From NCBI RefSeq assembly GCF_019343475.1, contig NZ_CP072453.1, positions 186,001 to 250,000 on the forward strand: a stretch of 64,000 nt of DNA. Direction: 5' to 3'. The DNA is from Providencia sp. R33. GTDB lineage: Bacteria > Pseudomonadota > Gammaproteobacteria > Enterobacterales > Enterobacteriaceae. The stretch's first letter is position 1. Each line of letters begins with the position of its first letter. The notes beneath the pieces are model-generated. The model was not told the origin of the DNA. It did no database searches and was given only the letters and a program-made list of their open reading frames with translations. This document shows positions 55,209 through 64,000 of the stretch, one piece after another. The position numbers and the translations under genes were made by a program.

Positions 55209-55421
55209 GGCAGGGCTCCAGAAAAGGGCGAAATAAAAATTTGCTACCATTCTAAAGCACTGCATCAATTAAACCAAATGTTGCTATCAAGATATGCACA
55301 ATGTGTCTAATTGTGTAACAACACTTGAACGATTTAGGCAAGTGGCGGATAATTAGGTTAATTGATCTGAGTGGGTTTTAGCCCACACATGAATTTACCA
55401 GTCACCGGTTTGGAGTAAAAA

Positions 55422-55766
55422 ATGAGTGATGATGCAGCTCTGCCATTGCAATTTACTGATGCGGCAGCAATTAAAGTTAAAGATTTAGTCTCTGATGAGA
55501 ACAACCCAAATCTGCGTCTGCGTGTTTATATCACTGGTGGCGGATGTAGCGGTTTCCAGTATGGCTTCACCTTCGATGACCAAATCAACGACGGCGATAT
55601 GACCATTGAAAAACAAGGCGTTGCATTAGTAGTCGACCCAATGAGCCTGCAATATTTGGTGGGTGGAAGTGTTGACTATACAGAAGGCTTAGAAGGTTCT
55701 CGTTTTATTGTTACGAATCCAAATGCTAAGTCGACTTGTGGATGTGGTTCGTCTTTTAGCGTCTAA
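55422..55766 (+). CDS. erpA: Iron-sulfur cluster insertion protein ErpA
   Basis: A 114-residue A-type Fe-S carrier. The three cluster ligands are Cys42 in GGGCSGFQYG and Cys106 and Cys108 in STCGCGSSFSV. It delivers clusters to proteins such as IspG/IspH. Length equals E. coli ErpA. Monocistronic; an ERIC element follows 4 bp after the stop. Confidence 0.97.
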   Translation: MSDDAALPLQFTDAAAIKVKDLVSDENNPNLRLRVYITGGGCSGFQYGFTFDDQINDGDMTIEKQGVALVVDPMSLQYLVGGSVDYTEGLEGSRFIVTNPNAKSTCGCGSSFSV

Positions 55767-55770
55767 TTTT

Positions 55771-55886
55771 GTCATATTTTGAGCCGCAGCGTTGTTAGCT
55801 GCGCGCGCTCACCCTAGTCACATACTTGTGTATGCTCCTAGGGATTTGCTTACTTGCCGCCTAGCTGCAACTCAAACTATTTTGAA
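55771..55886. repeat. ERIC-type element between erpA and btuF
   Basis: A 116-bp element from GTCATATTTTGAGCCGCAGC to CTCAAACTATTTTGAA, with the core CACATACTTGTGTATGCTCC and imperfect terminal inversion. It is a good full-length reference for the other copies. Confidence 0.9.
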
Positions 55887-55921
55887 GATTTTTGTAACTC
55901 GTAATTATTAATCCTTACTTA

Positions 55922-56752
55922 TCAATTGGATAAGGCATTTAACTGTCCGCAGAGTTGTTCGGTGGCGTCGATAATTCGTGGGCCTGCGCGGTGGAACCAG
56001 TCTTCATTTAAACGAATGATTGGCACATCCAATTGTGAATGCCAAAAATCTCTGACAACGTTTTCCTGTTCAGCTGAACCCGTCATTATAATCACATCAG
56101 GATTGCGGGTGAGCACTTGCTCACGGCTAACTTGTGGCCATTGTACGGCGCTGTTAGCAAAAATGTTTTCCCCACCACAAAATTTCACGACATCATTTTG
56201 CAAAGTATGATTACCTGCACTGAATAAAGGTTGAGTTCCTAGCTGAATAAAGACCTTCTTGGTTTTGACGTTTGTTTTTTGGGGGGGCTGATAAGGTGTC
56301 AGCCTAGCTCGCATAGCATCAACATTTTGCTGAGCCAATTCAGGTTTAGGGCTATATTGGGATAATTCATTGACTGCATCAATGACTTCATCAATGGTTT
56401 GTGGGTCAAAATAGACAATGGGAATACCAAAGGACGCTAGCTGATCAAGTGGCCGCTGTGGATTTCCTCCTCGCCATGCCAAAATCAAGTCAGGTTTAAG
56501 CGCGATAATACGTTCGACATTAACCCCTTGCCAATCAGAAACTTGCTCCAGTTTTTTTGCCTGCTCAGGGTGATCTGAATAAGCACTGACCGCAATCAAG
56601 TTGTCACCTAACCCAGCGGCATAGGCAAGCTCTGTATTTGCAGGGGATAGGCTAATTACGCGCTGTTTTGGCTCAGACAAAGCAGAAAATGAGATAAAAC
56701 AAGCCAGTAATAAAGTAATAAGTTGAGATAAATAGACGGTTAATTTTTTCAT
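55922..56752 (-). CDS. btuF: Vitamin B12 periplasmic binding protein
   Basis: About 276 residues. A signal peptide (MKKLTVYLSQ... to FSALS near residue 27) precedes a class III substrate-binding protein: RVISLSPANTELAYAAGLGD, LKPDLILAW and the conserved ENIFANSAVQWPQVSREQVL block. The start at 56750-56752 was preferred because the signal peptide begins there, although three near ATGs exist and the ribosome-binding site is weak. It hands B12 to BtuCD. It follows mtnN; yadS, the E. coli neighbour, is missing. Confidence 0.92.
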   Translation of the reverse strand: MKKLTVYLSQLITLLLACFISFSALSEPKQRVISLSPANTELAYAAGLGDNLIAVSAYSDHPEQAKKLEQVSDWQGVNVERIIALKPDLILAWRGGNPQRPLDQLASFGIPIVYFDPQTIDEVIDAVNELSQYSPKPELAQQNVDAMRARLTPYQPPQKTNVKTKKVFIQLGTQPLFSAGNHTLQNDVVKFCGGENIFANSAVQWPQVSREQVLTRNPDVIIMTGSAEQENVVRDFWHSQLDVPIIRLNEDWFHRAGPRIIDATEQLCGQLNALSN

Positions 56753-56773
56753 CGCTATCATCATATTGAAAAT

Positions 56774-56806
56774 AAAAGGCATACCTAACAATTGGTTATG
56801 CCTTTT
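56774..56806. terminator. Terminator between mtnN and btuF
   Basis: AAAAGGCATA (56774-56783) pairs with TATGCCTTTT (56797-56806). T-rich on the minus strand after the stem. It suggests btuF is at least partly transcribed on its own. Confidence 0.75.
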
Positions 56807-56816
56807 TTTGTTGAAT

Positions 56817-57509
56817 TTAAGCCAGCTTGGCTAAAATTGCATTGATCATCAGTGAAGACTGTCGAGCTGCAACAGGAAGAAATTCGTCAAAGCTGGTGTG
56901 CGATTCTTTATCTGCGACATCGGAAATTGCGCGAACCACAACAAAGGGTACGCCGAATTGATGGCAAACCTGACCAATCGCAGTGGCTTCCATTTCAACG
57001 GCCGCAACTTGCGGGAAGGTCGCTTTGATGCGTGCCAACGGCTCTGCGCCATTGATAAAAGCATCACCACTGCACACTAAGCCACGAACTGCATTCATAT
57101 CGAGTAACTGAATGCATTGTTCAGCAATGTCAATCAGTTTGCTATCAGCAACAAATGCTGGTGGGCACTGCGCCATCTGACCCGGTTCATAGCCAAATGC
57201 GGTGACATCGGCATCGTGATAACGCACTTCGGTAGATACGACGATATCCCCCACATTTAAGCGAGGGTCTAACCCGCCCGCAGAGCCTGTGTTAATCACC
57301 ACATCAGGCTGGCAATGCTCTAACAATAACGTTGTACCAATGGCGGCAGCAACTTTACCGATACCTGATTTTAATAGTGCGACATCAACACCATTAATTT
57401 TGCCCGTGTAAATTTCACAGCCTGCACGGCTAATGGTTTGGCAGCCTTCAATTTGTGAGCGCAAAATGGCAACTTCTTGCTCCATCGCACCAATGATCCC
57501 AACTTTCAT
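56817..57509 (-). CDS. mtnN: 5'-methylthioadenosine/S-adenosylhomocysteine nucleosidase
   Basis: A 230-residue nucleosidase (Pfs) that cleaves methylthioadenosine, S-adenosylhomocysteine and 5'-deoxyadenosine; it feeds methionine salvage and AI-2 formation. Motifs MKVGIIGAMEQEV, NTGSAGGLDP and VEMEATAIGQV (substrate Glu pair) and SDVAD (catalytic Asp) are intact. The ATG at 57507-57509 follows AAGGAGA and matches E. coli; upstream codons do not. Confidence 0.95.
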   Translation of the reverse strand: MKVGIIGAMEQEVAILRSQIEGCQTISRAGCEIYTGKINGVDVALLKSGIGKVAAAIGTTLLLEHCQPDVVINTGSAGGLDPRLNVGDIVVSTEVRYHDADVTAFGYEPGQMAQCPPAFVADSKLIDIAEQCIQLLDMNAVRGLVCSGDAFINGAEPLARIKATFPQVAAVEMEATAIGQVCHQFGVPFVVVRAISDVADKESHTSFDEFLPVAARQSSLMINAILAKLA

Positions 57510-57755
57510 TTTGTCTCCTTTTCCCTGCCTAATGCGCACTATTAGTGTCAATGTTTTGACTAGGGAAGATAATGTTTTATTGTGTTAGTGCTGTATTCTT
57601 CGAGCGGGTTCGCAAATTTTTTTGTAACAGCTCGAATTTCGACAACGAAATTACAAAGATGCACGAAGTGTAACATTGAAAGGTGAGTCATGAAGTATTT
57701 TTCCTGTTTTTAGGCTATATAATGAATCATCAATCGAGATAGGGAAGGTGGCAGC

Positions 57756-59282
57756 GTGGGTGAGATTAATTTTCTAAAGAAACTGAGCTTTCAACGTAAC
57801 TACATGAGCAGTGCTAAAAACCAGAAAGTCTCACCGCAGGATGAAGACGCCGTAAACCGCTTATTTGAAAGTGACCGCGGGCGTATTATTAACTCCGCCG
57901 CTATTCGTCGTTTACAACAAAAAACACAAGTTTTTCCATTAGAACAAAATGCAGCTGTGCGCAGCCGTCTAACGCATTCGCTCGAGGTTCAGCAGGTTGG
58001 GCGCTACATTAGTAAAACTGTACTTGGTGAGTTGAAAAAGAAAAAGTTGTTAGAAACCTATGGCTTAGATGAGCGTTGTGATGCTTTTGAAAGCCTAGTG
58101 GAAATGTCCTGCTTAATGCACGATATAGGCAATCCACCTTTCGGGCACTTTGGTGAAGCTGCTATTCAACGTTGGTTTAGTAAGCTACTTTCCCCTGATT
58201 ACGTTTATTCACCTGACACGCCTGACCCTTGCCAAATTCAAGCATTGCAATTAACGGGGAATGAGAAACAAGATCTTTTTCGCCGCCAATTAAAAAAGGA
58301 TTTATGTTCATTCGAAGGGAATGCGCAAGGTTTGCGAATGGCTCACCGCTTGCTGAAACTTAACCTAACCTATGCACAAATTGGCGCTATCTTGAAATAT
58401 ACGCGTGGCGCTTATGATTTAGAACCCATTCCCGCAGAATTCGACTATTTGATGAAAAAGCCTGGGTATTACTGGTCTGAAGCAGATTTTGTCAGTGAGC
58501 TCACAAAAAAACTCGATATGGAGAAATACTGTCGCTTTCCACTTTCGTATATTATGGAGGCGGCTGATGATATCTCTTATTGCATCGCCGATTTGGATGA
58601 TGCTGCAGAGAAAGGAATATTTACCGTTGAACAATTGATTGATTATTTGCGCACAGAGTGGGGGGAGGTTGAACAGAATGATTTATTCGACCAAACCATT
58701 ATGCGTGCTTATAACAATATTAGTGATAATCACACAAGGCGTATTCAGCAAGACCAGTTCTTTATGTACTTACGCGTTAATATTACTGGCAAATTAGCAC
58801 ACTATAGCGCTCAACGTTTTATTAAAAATCTCCCTGAGATCTACCATGGTAATTTCAATAGCGCGCTATTAGAAGACAAAAGCCCAGAGCACCGCTTGCT
58901 GAAAGTGTTGAAAACCGTTGCTTTTAAACATGTGTTTAATCATCACGAAGTCGAACAACTAGAGTTACAAGGTTATAAGATTATCAGTGGGTTACTCGAT
59001 TTTTATAGCCCCTTATTGATGATGAGTCGAACTGACTTTGCAGATTTAGTCGAAAAAAATTACCACAAACACTTTTTTATTGAAACGCGGTTATTCCATA
59101 AGTTATCCAACAAGCACCGTTTATCCTACAATGAGGCGCTTGAGAAAGTGTCTGCAACGAATGAAGTGGATAAATCTATTCTTGAATTTTATTACCGAGC
59201 TCGTTTGATCCAAGACTATATTAGCGGGATGACAGATCACTACGCCTATGAAGAATATAGAAAATTTATGGTGAGTAATTAA
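57756..59282 (+). CDS. dgt: dGTP triphosphohydrolase
   Basis: A 508-residue HD-superfamily enzyme that hydrolyses dGTP to deoxyguanosine and tripolyphosphate. It begins with GTG at 57756 after GGGAAGGTGG, at the same residue as E. coli Dgt. The HD signature (CLMHDIGNPPFGHFGE) and the conserved FESDRGRIINSAAIRRLQQK are intact. Divergent from mtnN. In E. coli degP follows; here the block ends and rlmD follows. Confidence 0.95.
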   Translation: MGEINFLKKLSFQRNYMSSAKNQKVSPQDEDAVNRLFESDRGRIINSAAIRRLQQKTQVFPLEQNAAVRSRLTHSLEVQQVGRYISKTVLGELKKKKLLETYGLDERCDAFESLVEMSCLMHDIGNPPFGHFGEAAIQRWFSKLLSPDYVYSPDTPDPCQIQALQLTGNEKQDLFRRQLKKDLCSFEGNAQGLRMAHRLLKLNLTYAQIGAILKYTRGAYDLEPIPAEFDYLMKKPGYYWSEADFVSELTKKLDMEKYCRFPLSYIMEAADDISYCIADLDDAAEKGIFTVEQLIDYLRTEWGEVEQNDLFDQTIMRAYNNISDNHTRRIQQDQFFMYLRVNITGKLAHYSAQRFIKNLPEIYHGNFNSALLEDKSPEHRLLKVLKTVAFKHVFNHHEVEQLELQGYKIISGLLDFYSPLLMMSRTDFADLVEKNYHKHFFIETRLFHKLSNKHRLSYNEALEKVSATNEVDKSILEFYYRARLIQDYISGMTDHYAYEEYRKFMVSN

Positions 59283-59331
59283 TAATATTAATTCGCTAAG
59301 CAATAAAGTCACAAAGTAGGCAATAAAATAA

Positions 59332-59370
59332 AAGGAAAAACAGGTATACTAGACATGTCTGTTTTTCCTT
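59332..59370. terminator. Terminator after dgt
   Basis: AAGGAAAAACAG (59332-59343) pairs perfectly with CTGTTTTTCCTT (59359-59370), a 12-bp stem with a 15-nt loop. Confidence 0.75.
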
Positions 59371-59447
59371 CTTCAGGTATAAAAAATGCCTGGAATGGAA
59401 GCAAGCAAGGACCCTTTTTTGTAACTAATACTTTGTTGTGATTACTT

Positions 59448-60779
59448 ATGGCTCAATTTTACTCTCCGAACCGCCGCACCACTCCACGCCGTCAACTTAC
59501 GGTTGTTGCTGATAGCTTAGATGCCGCAGGGCAAGGTGTTGCACGTCTTGATGGAAAAACAATTTTTGTTGCGGATTTATTGCCTGGGGAAGAGGCGCAA
59601 ATTGAGCTAACGGAAGATAAACGCAGTTTTGCAAAAGCAAAAGTGGTTAAACGCTTATCAACAAGCCCGCAGCGGGTAAAACCTCAATGCCGTTATTTTG
59701 AACAGTGTGGTGGCTGCCAACAGCAACATATTGATATTGAATTACAAAGAAAAAGTAAGGCTGAAGCTTTACAATATTTAATGATGAGAGAAACAGGGGT
59801 TGATAAAAGCGCAGCGCCAGTGATGAGTGGTGAATCTTATGGTTATCGACGTCGTGCGCGTTTAGGACTGCAATATCAGCCTAAAAATCAACGGCTAGTG
59901 ATGGGTTTTCGCCAAACACAATCGAACACACTCGTTGATATTAAAAATTGCCCTGTGTTAGCACCAGAGCTGGATGCCTTACTTAAGCCGCTTTCTGAAT
60001 GCCTTAACCAACTGAGTATTAAGCCAAAATTAGGCCATGTTGAGCTTATTCATGCAGATAACAGCAATATCATCATGATACGTCATTTAGTGCCTTTTTC
60101 TCATGCAGATAAACAGAAACTTAGTGATTTTGAAAACCAATATGGTGTGTCTATTTGGTTGGCAGGGAATGATAACGCACTAGAGACTTTGACGGCGAAC
60201 TCACCAATGCCTGAATACCAAGTTGCAGGTGAAGTGCTTAAATTTAACCCATTGAACTTTATCCAAGTCAATGGGCAAGTAAATCAACTGATGGTGGCAC
60301 AAGCGTTAGCATGGTTAGATCTAACCGATGAAGATAGGGTATTAGACCTTTTTTGCGGAATGGGTAATTTTACGCTGCCAATAGCGCGATTAGCTAAATC
60401 GGTTGTTGGGGTTGAAGGTGTCGAAAATTTAGTCGAACAGGCACGAAACAACGCTCAGCTCAATACTATTTCTAATGCGACCTTCTATAATGAAAACCTA
60501 GAAGCCGAAATTCATACGCAACCGTGGGCAGCTCAAGGGTTCAATAAAGTCTTATTAGACCCTGCGCGAGCAGGAGCGGCGGGCGTGATGGAACATTTAA
60601 TTAAACTGATGCCCGAAAAAATTGTCTATGTTTCTTGTAACCCCACGACCTTAGCAAGGGACAGTAAAGTTTTGCTTGATACGGGGTATCAATTATTACA
60701 TTTGCGGATGTTAGACATGTTTCCGCACACTAGCCATTTAGAATCAATGGCACTATTTATCCGTCGACCAGAGCATTAA
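59448..60779 (+). CDS. rlmD: 23S rRNA (uracil(1939)-C5)-methyltransferase
   Basis: A 443-residue RumA-family enzyme. An N-terminal TRAM domain (LTVVADSLDAAGQGVARLDG) precedes the Fe-S cysteines (Cys81, Cys87, Cys90 and one in NCPVL), then the SAM-binding LDLFCGMGNFTLP motif and the catalytic Cys in YVSCNPTTLARD. Size fits E. coli RlmD (433). It lies 16 bp before relA, as in E. coli. Confidence 0.95.
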   Translation: MAQFYSPNRRTTPRRQLTVVADSLDAAGQGVARLDGKTIFVADLLPGEEAQIELTEDKRSFAKAKVVKRLSTSPQRVKPQCRYFEQCGGCQQQHIDIELQRKSKAEALQYLMMRETGVDKSAAPVMSGESYGYRRRARLGLQYQPKNQRLVMGFRQTQSNTLVDIKNCPVLAPELDALLKPLSECLNQLSIKPKLGHVELIHADNSNIIMIRHLVPFSHADKQKLSDFENQYGVSIWLAGNDNALETLTANSPMPEYQVAGEVLKFNPLNFIQVNGQVNQLMVAQALAWLDLTDEDRVLDLFCGMGNFTLPIARLAKSVVGVEGVENLVEQARNNAQLNTISNATFYNENLEAEIHTQPWAAQGFNKVLLDPARAGAAGVMEHLIKLMPEKIVYVSCNPTTLARDSKVLLDTGYQLLHLRMLDMFPHTSHLESMALFIRRPEH

Positions 60780-60795
60780 CAGGTAGGGAGAATAT

Positions 60796-63027
60796 ATGGT
60801 TGCAGTAAGAAGTGCACATCTTACCCCAGCAGGTGAGTTTGCCCCGGAAAAATGGGTAGGCGGTCTGGGTTTGAGCAATAAACAATCAGAAGAAAAGCTC
60901 ATCCATACCTGGCAGTTTTGTCACGATAAATTAGCAGGCCAAGAAATTGGGCCTTTATTGCTGTGGCGTGGCATTGAGATGACCGAAATTTTATCTACGC
61001 TCAGCATGGATATCGGCAGCTTACAAGCAGCATTATTATTTCCATTAGTTGAAGAAGGCAAACTGGAAGAGCAAGAAGTCATTGATGAGTTCGGGAATTC
61101 GATTCACGAATTGGTTAAGGGCGTGCTTGAAATGGATGCCATTCGCCAATTAAAAGCGACTCAATCAAGTGAAACCAGCTCCGTCCAAGTCGATAATATC
61201 CGTCGCATGTTATTGTCGATGGTGGAAGATTTTCGCTGTGTCGTCATCAAGTTAGCAGAGCGTATCGCGCATTTACGTGAAGTCAAAGATGCTACGGAAG
61301 ATGAACGCGTATTAGCCGCAAAAGAATGTTCCAATATTTACGCACCATTAGCGAATCGCTTAGGAATAGGGCAATTAAAATGGGAACTAGAGGACTTCTG
61401 TTTCCGCTATTTGCACCCTGATGAATACAAAAAAATCGCTAAGTTGCTCCATGAGCGACGTATTGACCGTGAAGATTATATTGATAACTTTGTCGGTACG
61501 TTGCGTAAATACATGTTAAAAGAAAACATTCAGGCAGATATTTACGGTCGCCCCAAGCATATCTACAGTATCTGGCGCAAAATGAAGAAAAAATCATTGG
61601 CGTTTGATGAGTTGTTCGATGTACGGGCTGTGCGGATTGTGGTTGAACGTTTGCAAGATTGCTATGCAGCGCTGGGAATAGTACATACGCATTTTCGCCA
61701 TCTTCCTGATGAGTTTGATGACTATGTAGCAAACCCGAAACCGAATGGTTATCAATCAATTCATACCGTCGTGTTAGGCCCTAATGGTAAAACTCTTGAA
61801 ATTCAAATACGTACTCGCCAGATGCATGAGGATGCTGAACTGGGAGTAGCAGCGCACTGGAAATATAAAGAAGGCGCAACGGGAATTGGTAAGGGAAGCA
61901 GTTACGAGAACCGTATTGCATGGCTGCGTAAATTAATCGCATGGCAAGAAGAAATGGCTGACTCAGGTGAAATGCTTGATGAAGTTCGTAGCCAAGTGTT
62001 TGATGACCGTGTGTATGTTTTCACACCGAAAGGCGATGTTGTTGATTTACCTGCGGGTTCAACACCACTTGATTTTGCCTACCATATTCATAGCGATGTA
62101 GGACATCGATGTATTGGTGCAAAAATTAGTGGTCGGATCGTGCCATTTAGCTATCAGTTGCAAATGGGGGATCAAATTGAAATTATCACTCAGAAACACC
62201 CTAACCCTAGCCGTGACTGGTTAAATCCAAACCTAGGTTATGTCACAACAAGCCGTGGGCGTGCAAAAATTCAAAACTGGTTCCGTAAACAAGACAGAGA
62301 TAAAAACATACTTGCAGGGCGCCAAATTTTAGATAGCGAACTATCTCAACTGGATATTAGTCTGCGTGAAGCGGAAAAACTGCTTATTGCTCGTTATAAC
62401 GTTCATTCACTGGATGAAGTACTAGCAGGTATTGGTGGTGGTGATATTCGAATTAACCAGTTGGTGAATTTCTTACAAAGTAAATTTAATAAAGCTACTG
62501 CGGAAGAAGAAGACCGCGCAGCACTGAAGACATTAGAAAACAAATCTTCAGTACCAAGAGCACCATCTCACAGTAGTGGCCGTGTTGTTGTCGAAGGTGT
62601 GGGTAATTTGATGCACCATATTGCAAGGTGCTGCCAACCTATTCCAGGGGATGAAATTGTCGGTTTTATCACCAAAGGGCGCGGGATCTCAATCCACAGT
62701 GTCGATTGTGAACAACTGGCGGAGTTACAGAGCCATGCCCCAGAACGTGTAATAGATGCAGTATGGGGTGAAAACTACTCCAGTGGTTATTCTCTTGTGG
62801 TCAGGGTAGTCGCAAATGACCGTAGTGGATTACTGCGTGATATCACAACAATCCTCGCCAACGAGAAAGTGAACGTGCTAGGTGTCAGTAGCCGTAGTGA
62901 CGTTAAGCAGCAGCTAGCAACTATCGATATGACAGTAGAGATTTATAATATCGAGGTGCTAGGCAGGGTGTTAGCGAAGTTGAATCAGTTAGCCGATGTT
63001 ATTGAGGCCAAACGTCATTCTCAGTGA
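60796..63027 (+). CDS. relA: GTP pyrophosphokinase RelA
   Basis: A 743-residue (p)ppGpp synthetase activated by stalled ribosomes. Domains in order: inactive HD pseudo-hydrolase (about 1-200), synthetase (about 230-370, with RPKHIYSIWRKMKKK and NGYQSIHT), TGS (about 405-470, VYVFTPKGDVVDLPAG), helical, zinc-finger-like with ARCCQPIPGDE, and C-terminal ACT/RRM (about 665-743). Length matches E. coli RelA (744). The ATG follows AGGTAGGGAGA. With dksA also in the window both arms of the stringent response are visible. Confidence 0.97.
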   Translation: MVAVRSAHLTPAGEFAPEKWVGGLGLSNKQSEEKLIHTWQFCHDKLAGQEIGPLLLWRGIEMTEILSTLSMDIGSLQAALLFPLVEEGKLEEQEVIDEFGNSIHELVKGVLEMDAIRQLKATQSSETSSVQVDNIRRMLLSMVEDFRCVVIKLAERIAHLREVKDATEDERVLAAKECSNIYAPLANRLGIGQLKWELEDFCFRYLHPDEYKKIAKLLHERRIDREDYIDNFVGTLRKYMLKENIQADIYGRPKHIYSIWRKMKKKSLAFDELFDVRAVRIVVERLQDCYAALGIVHTHFRHLPDEFDDYVANPKPNGYQSIHTVVLGPNGKTLEIQIRTRQMHEDAELGVAAHWKYKEGATGIGKGSSYENRIAWLRKLIAWQEEMADSGEMLDEVRSQVFDDRVYVFTPKGDVVDLPAGSTPLDFAYHIHSDVGHRCIGAKISGRIVPFSYQLQMGDQIEIITQKHPNPSRDWLNPNLGYVTTSRGRAKIQNWFRKQDRDKNILAGRQILDSELSQLDISLREAEKLLIARYNVHSLDEVLAGIGGGDIRINQLVNFLQSKFNKATAEEEDRAALKTLENKSSVPRAPSHSSGRVVVEGVGNLMHHIARCCQPIPGDEIVGFITKGRGISIHSVDCEQLAELQSHAPERVIDAVWGENYSSGYSLVVRVVANDRSGLLRDITTILANEKVNVLGVSSRSDVKQQLATIDMTVEIYNIEVLGRVLAKLNQLADVIEAKRHSQ

Positions 63028-63033
63028 TTTTCG

Positions 63034-63538
63034 TCATATTTTGAGCCGCAGCGTTGTTGGCTGCGCGCTCTCACCTTAGTCACATACTTATGTATGCTAC
63101 TGTATTTTCTTCATATTTTGCGTTGTAGGGGTGTTGGCTGCGTTTAGCTACTTGGGTCACATACTTATGTATGCTCCCCAAGATAGCTAATCTTGCCGCC
63201 TACCTACAACTCAAACTATTTTGAAAATCGATATTTTTATAAATCGCCATTTTCATATTTTGAGCCGCAGTGTTGTTGGCTGCGCGCTCTCACTTTAGTC
63301 ACATACTTATGTATGCTCCTGTATTTTCTTCATATTTTGCGTTGTAGGGGTGTTGGCTGCGTTTAGCTACTTGGGTCACATACTTATGTATGCTCCCCAA
63401 GATAGCTAATCTTGCCGTCTACCTACAACACAAACTATTTTGAAAATCGATATTTTTATAAATCGCCATTTTCATATTTTGAGCCGCAGCGTTGTTGGCT
63501 GCGCGCTCTCCACGCGACAACTCAAACTATTTTGAAAT
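63034..63538. repeat. Composite ERIC array with 219-bp period
   Basis: The unit begins at 63034, 63253 and 63472 (exact 219-bp steps). Each complete unit contains a left half of one ERIC element (ending soon after GTATGCTMCTGT) followed by a whole second ERIC element; the third copy is cut to about 67 bp and joined to an ERIC right end. It fills the relA-mazG gap. Confidence 0.88.
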
Positions 63539-63637
63539 GATCCTTTTCAAGTTTTCTTTGTTGATTGACCTTTATATCTGGTAAGTTTGAGATAAAGATA
63601 GCAATGTAGAAACAAAAGAAAATCAAAGGGTAATACA

Positions 63638-64000
63638 ATGAGTCAGGAAAATCGCCAAATCGAACGCTTACTATCCATTATGGCACAGCTTCGCGACCCG
63701 AAAACGGGATGCCCATGGGATAAAGTACAAACATTTAAAACGATTGCGCCTTACACACTTGAAGAAACTTACGAAGTACTTGATGCAATAGAACGTGAGG
63801 ATTTTTCTGACCTAAAAGGTGAACTGGGTGACTTATTATTCCAAGTCGTTTTTTATGCACAAATGGCGAATGAAAAGTCACTCTTTGATTTCAATGATAT
63901 CTGCCAAGCAGTAAGTGACAAATTGGAGCATCGTCACCCACATATTTTTGATACGAATAATCAACTTTCAAGTTCTGAAGTGATTGAGGGATGGGAAAAG
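63638..64000 (+). CDS. mazG: Nucleoside triphosphate pyrophosphohydrolase MazG, 3' truncated
   Basis: The first 121 codons are in the window and the frame is open at base 64000. The sequence (MAQLRDPKTGCPWDKVQTFK, then TLEETYEVLDAI and GELGDLLFQVVFYAQMA) has the MazG EExxE...ExxD metal-binding pattern. MazG hydrolyses NTPs and lowers ppGpp. It follows relA in E. coli too, there with the mazEF toxin-antitoxin genes between them; here those are absent and only ERIC DNA intervenes. Confidence 0.95.
   Translation, partial: MSQENRQIERLLSIMAQLRDPKTGCPWDKVQTFKTIAPYTLEETYEVLDAIEREDFSDLKGELGDLLFQVVFYAQMANEKSLFDFNDICQAVSDKLEHRHPHIFDTNNQLSSSEVIEGWEK

Noticed and set aside
56753..57755. Cobalamin riboswitch near btuF
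   Set aside because: No B12-box-like conserved segment was seen upstream of btuF or mtnN.

Overview
The window reads as chromosomal DNA of an AT-rich enterobacterium in the Morganellaceae. Providencia is the most likely genus, although the species cannot be fixed from sequence reading alone. Evidence: very close protein matches to E. coli orthologues, long blocks in E. coli gene order (yacC-cueO-hpt-can-yadGH; panDCB-folK-pcnB-dksA-sfsA-hrpB-mrcB-hemL-erpA-btuF-mtnN-dgt; rlmD-relA-mazG; btsT-yjiX-yjiA), low GC in intergenic DNA, and many ERIC-type intergenic repeats. No rRNA, tRNA, CRISPR array, prophage or insertion sequence was recognised.

Layout. 1-2600: tail of rimO, a Fis-type HTH regulator lacking an AAA+ module, and a LuxR-type regulator with a degenerate receiver. 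2600-6200: a sucrose locus (cscR, cscA, cscK) without a transporter. 6370-8600: rarD and PurR-controlled purT. 9385-15288: a compact five-gene operon of vWA protein, PP2C phosphatase, Ser/Thr-type kinase with zinc ribbon, a large membrane/TPR-like protein ending in a TonB-like domain, and a small secreted WG-repeat-like protein. This YegL/YegK/YegI-like (TerY-P-like) phosphorylation module is the best candidate for an under-described system. 15709-19175: btsT-yjiX-yjiA pyruvate uptake operon with candidate BtsR and CRP sites. 19216-19538: tandem ERIC array touching the end of cyuA. 19530-25107: cyuA, a MATE exporter, type II diaminopimelate dehydrogenase, and twin unknown membrane proteins. 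25158-29391: Tm-1-like ATP-binding protein and TIM-barrel PEP-hydrolase-like protein, a TetR regulator with two visible operator palindromes, and an AbrB-family membrane protein; together a plausible uncharacterised catabolic unit.

29464-35200: yacC, CueR-controlled cueO, hpt, can, yadG, yadH. 35961-41991: a six-gene chaperone-usher fimbrial operon. 42033-59282: housekeeping genes for pantothenate, folate, RNA polyadenylation, stringent response, cell wall, haem, Fe-S, B12, methylthioadenosine and dGTP metabolism. pcnB shows the rare AUU start known from E. coli. Several E. coli neighbours (gluQ, thpR, fhuACDB, clcA, yadS) are absent. 59448-64000: rlmD, relA, a 219-bp-period composite ERIC array, and the start of mazG.
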